Shown here piece by piece: positions 61,026 through 64,000 of a DNA stretch of 64,000 nucleotides. A program made the translations under genes and the position numbers. The notes under the pieces are model-generated. The model was not told the origin of the DNA. It saw only the letters and a program-made list of their open reading frames with translations, and searched no databases. The stretch covers positions 1 to 64,000 of the forward strand of contig JAJFLB010000031.1 of NCBI GenBank assembly GCA_021772915.1, read 5' to 3'. Position 1 is the stretch's first letter; every line of letters starts with the position of its first letter. The stretch comes from Gammaproteobacteria bacterium. GTDB taxonomy: Bacteria; Pseudomonadota; Gammaproteobacteria; Xanthomonadales; SZUA-36.

Positions 61026-62077
61026 CCTATATCACTAAACCACGAATTGACCTGCCAGGTCAGTCAACCAACAAAATAGGTTTGCTCAGGCGGGATTATG
61101 AGGGCGTACTTTCCACACTGTGTGCCGGTTGTGGGCATGACTCCATTACCGCGGCGATCGTACAGGCATTCTGGGAGTTATCCATACCGCCAGAGAAGGT
61201 GGTCAAGCTTTCAGGTATCGGTTGTTCATCAAAGACACCTGCCTATTTCATTTCGGGGGCCCACGGATTTAATTCGGTACATGGTCGCATGCCTTCGGTT
61301 GCCACTGGTGCGCTGGCTGGAAATCGTGACCTTGTTTGTATCGGGGTCTCGGGTGATGGCGACTCCCTGTCTATTGGTTTCGGACAGTTTGGCCATGCGG
61401 TCCGGCGCAACATTAACATGTTGTATATTATTGAGAATAACGGTGTTTACGGTTTGACCAAAGGGCAGTTTTCAGCTTCTGCCGACAAGGGTAGCAAGGC
61501 TAAACGGGGTGAAATCAACCAGTGGAAAAATATAGATTCTGTTTCCACCGCCATTTCCATGGGTGGCAGTTTTGCGGCACGCAGTTTTTCGGGTGATCGG
61601 GAGCAATTGGTCACGTTGATCAAAGCCGGTGTCATGCACCCGGGTTGTGCTATTTTGGATGTTGTTTCCCCATGTGTGACTTTCAACGATCATCTGGGTT
61701 CAACCAAGAGCTATCTTTATACGCGGGATCATTATCATCCGGCCCTGGAAACGGATTTTGTCGCGCCGGCTAATGAAATCACCACCAGCTATGCCGAGGG
61801 CGAAAGCACCGTGGTGGAACTACACGACGGTTCCAAGCTGCTACTCAAAAAAGCCGACAGCGGTTATGACGCAACCAACCGCAGCAAGGTTTTACGCTAT
61901 CTGGAACAGCAGCGAGCCAGGGGTGAGGTCGTCACAGGTCTGTTGTTCATCAATGCGGAGCTGCCTGAAATGCATCTTATCTACGGCACCTCAAAAACAG
62001 CAATGAAGGACCTCCGCTTTGACAAGCTCAACCCGGGCAGCTTAGCCCTGGCGGAGCTTCAAAGCCGTATGCGCTGA
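61022..62077 (+). CDS. korB: 2-oxoacid:ferredoxin oxidoreductase beta (TPP) subunit
   Basis: CAGCGHDSI...SGIGCSSKTPAYFISGAHGFNSVHGRMPSVATGA; GDGDSLSIGFGQFGHAVRRNINMLYIIENNGVYGLTKGQ; ATGA overlap with korA. Confidence 0.93.
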   Translation: MTYITKPRIDLPGQSTNKIGLLRRDYEGVLSTLCAGCGHDSITAAIVQAFWELSIPPEKVVKLSGIGCSSKTPAYFISGAHGFNSVHGRMPSVATGALAGNRDLVCIGVSGDGDSLSIGFGQFGHAVRRNINMLYIIENNGVYGLTKGQFSASADKGSKAKRGEINQWKNIDSVSTAISMGGSFAARSFSGDREQLVTLIKAGVMHPGCAILDVVSPCVTFNDHLGSTKSYLYTRDHYHPALETDFVAPANEITTSYAEGESTVVELHDGSKLLLKKADSGYDATNRSKVLRYLEQQRARGEVVTGLLFINAELPEMHLIYGTSKTAMKDLRFDKLNPGSLALAELQSRMR

Positions 62078-62150
62078 TCGCGCCCACAGAATCCATCACG
62101 ACAGAGCTGTGTTTAACTCCAACCGAGCAACAGGAGCGTTTATGAAAACC

Positions 62151-62891
62151 CTATTAAGTTTCCTACTGATCATGTCGGTCAATTTAGGTATTGCTGATGA
62201 GTTTGACGCCGTTGAGGCCAAACTTGAAATGGCTCTGGAAGCAGACATCAGGACGGATGCGGAGAAAGAACGCGACCGCAACCGCCGACCGACTGACACA
62301 CTCAAATTTTTCGGCTTGCGTGATGACATGAAAATAGTGGAGCTACTGCCCGGCGGGGGTTGGTACACCAAGTTGCTGGTTCCCGTTGTCAGGGAAAAGG
62401 GGGAGTATTACGCTGCATTTGGAACCATGAGAATTTCTGAATCACTGCTTGAGGAGCCCGGTTTCGAAGCCGCACAAATCATTGCCGCAGATTCAAAAAC
62501 CTACCGTGAAAAAGGCGCACGTACCTATACACTGGAAACCAAAGGGCTGGGGATAACCGGTGTGGACATGGTGCTGACCTTCCGCAATTACCACAATTTT
62601 TCCAGCGAGGGGCGGGCAACCATGAACAAAGTCGCGTTTGCCGCCCTTAAAAGTGGCGGTGTGTATGCTGTGGTTGATCACACCCGGCGTCACATGGAAG
62701 CCGACAACATGGAAAATCGTCGACGTATTGATCCCGTATTGGCCATCCATGAAATTCAGGCTGCCGGGTTCCAGCTGGTGGATTACAGCGACCGCCATTT
62801 CCGACCCGATGATGAATTGCGTTACGAGGTGGGTCGTAAGACCGTTACCGGCAATACGGATCGGTGGACCCTCAAGTTTGTCAAACCCTGA
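62151..62891 (+). CDS. Class I SAM-dependent methyltransferase-like protein with N-terminal signal sequence
   Basis: MKTLLSFLLIMSVNLGIADEF; MKIVELLPGGGWYTKLLVPVV. Confidence 0.8.
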   Translation, partial: LLSFLLIMSVNLGIADEFDAVEAKLEMALEADIRTDAEKERDRNRRPTDTLKFFGLRDDMKIVELLPGGGWYTKLLVPVVREKGEYYAAFGTMRISESLLEEPGFEAAQIIAADSKTYREKGARTYTLETKGLGITGVDMVLTFRNYHNFSSEGRATMNKVAFAALKSGGVYAVVDHTRRHMEADNMENRRRIDPVLAIHEIQAAGFQLVDYSDRHFRPDDELRYEVGRKTVTGNTDRWTLKFVKP

Positions 62892-63121
62892 TACGCCTTG
62901 TAATGTCGCAATCGCAGGTACCCGCCCAGGCTCTTAAGGGCGGTTAGCCCCAACGGACCCGCTTGTCGGGTCCCGTGCTGGTGCTTGTGTGAGCCCGATA
63001 CACGACGGGCGAGTGAGCTGGTCAATTGTGCTAGTTCAATAACGTTTCACATCGCATTGAACTGCTATAATCTTGTCGAGGTCCTAATGAATACGCTTGG
63101 CAATCACGGCGGCAATCGAAA

Positions 63122-63910
63122 ATGAAAAAGACGATCCCGATACTCCTGCTGGTTATTCTTTTCGGGGGTGCCGGCTGGTATTTTTTCACCGAAAAGCCGG
63201 AACCAGTTCACGAGTTACCTCTGCCCCAACCACTGCCGGTTAAACCCGAGCCGGCGCCACAGCCGGAACCAGAGCCCGAAACCATCATTGCCGAGCTTGA
63301 GCCTGAACCCGAGATTATTCCGGAACCATTACCGGAATTGAATGAAAGCGACCCACAGTTTACCCGTGCCCTTGCGGAAATATTGGGCGGAGAGTCATTT
63401 ACACAGTACCTGGTAAAAAGTGACGTCATCAGCCGATTTGTGACCGTGATTGATGGCCTCACCAGCCGACAGGTCTCACCACAGGTCAATCCAGTTCGAC
63501 CCGTTGCCGGCAGCTTCAAAGTTCTGGGCGAAGGCGACAGCGTGGTTTTGAGCTCAGAGAACTTTGCCCGTTACGATGCTTATGTATCCCTACTGGCTAA
63601 TATGAACACCGACGCGATACTGGCCCTGTATCAACGTTATGACTCATTGTTTCAACAAGCCTGGGAGGACAACGGTCGTGAGGGGTTTTTCGACCAAAGG
63701 TTGGAAGAGGTGATTGATGACTTGCTGGCAACGCCGGAAGCACAAGCCCCAATTTACCTGACCAAACCCGAGGCCGTTTACCTGTATCGGCAACCGGAAC
63801 TGGAGCTCATGACGGCGGGCCAGAAGATACTGGTACGCATGGGCAATGCCAACGCTGCGGTCGTGAAAGAAAAACTGGCCGAGATCAAATCAGGTATCAA
63901 CAGCGGCTAG
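63122..63910 (+). CDS. DUF3014-like membrane-anchored protein with Pro/Glu-rich linker
   Basis: N-terminal TM; PEPVHELPLPQPLPVKPEPAPQPEPEPET...; C-terminal DAYVSLLANMNTDAILALYQRYDSLFQQAW. Confidence 0.8.
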   Translation: MKKTIPILLLVILFGGAGWYFFTEKPEPVHELPLPQPLPVKPEPAPQPEPEPETIIAELEPEPEIIPEPLPELNESDPQFTRALAEILGGESFTQYLVKSDVISRFVTVIDGLTSRQVSPQVNPVRPVAGSFKVLGEGDSVVLSSENFARYDAYVSLLANMNTDAILALYQRYDSLFQQAWEDNGREGFFDQRLEEVIDDLLATPEAQAPIYLTKPEAVYLYRQPELELMTAGQKILVRMGNANAAVVKEKLAEIKSGINSG

Positions 63911-64000
63911 CTTGAACGTCACGCAAACCGATCTGCTGTCCAGTGAACTACCTGCGGTTGTCTTCCACACGCCCAGCGCGTGACATTGATTGAAACAACC

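Noticed and set aside
62957-62973. Short hairpin gacccg-cttgt-cgggtc after the methyltransferase gene
   Set aside because: Only a 6-bp stem and no T-run, insufficient for a terminator call

Overview
A ~64 kb gammaproteobacterial-type chromosomal segment carrying the replication-origin neighbourhood. The core block is glyQ-glyS > < gyrB-recF-dnaN-dnaA, then rpmH-rnpA-yidC-mnmE. It is followed by a dissimilatory sulfur-metabolism locus: tusA and dsrE2, then hdrB-hdrC-qmoB-like-qmoA-like on the minus strand, divergent from sat-[ankyrin protein]-aprB-aprA-[CxxCxxCC protein] on the plus strand. After that come an aldehyde dehydrogenase, a class-V aminotransferase-fold protein and a 2-oxoacid:ferredoxin oxidoreductase operon. 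The left ~15 kb is an eroding accessory region. It holds IS91-type remnants, a chimeric transposase ORF, inverted-repeat elements and a LysR-linked redox/detoxification gene cluster with a deiodinase-like protein. Signals beyond the gene list: (i) a MITE-like family with ~20 bp terminal inverted repeats (two near-complete copies and one partial rearranged copy), whose central hairpin shows a compensating indel and one of whose ends supplies the tusA stop codon; (ii) two perfect 16-bp parS palindromes inside recF; (iii) a Qmo-AB/HdrCB hybrid apr locus with an uncharacterised ankyrin protein between sat and aprB; (iv) a PLP-decarboxylase ORF that appears to have lost its catalytic-lysine segment in frame. 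All assignments come from reading the sequence and translations; no database search was run.
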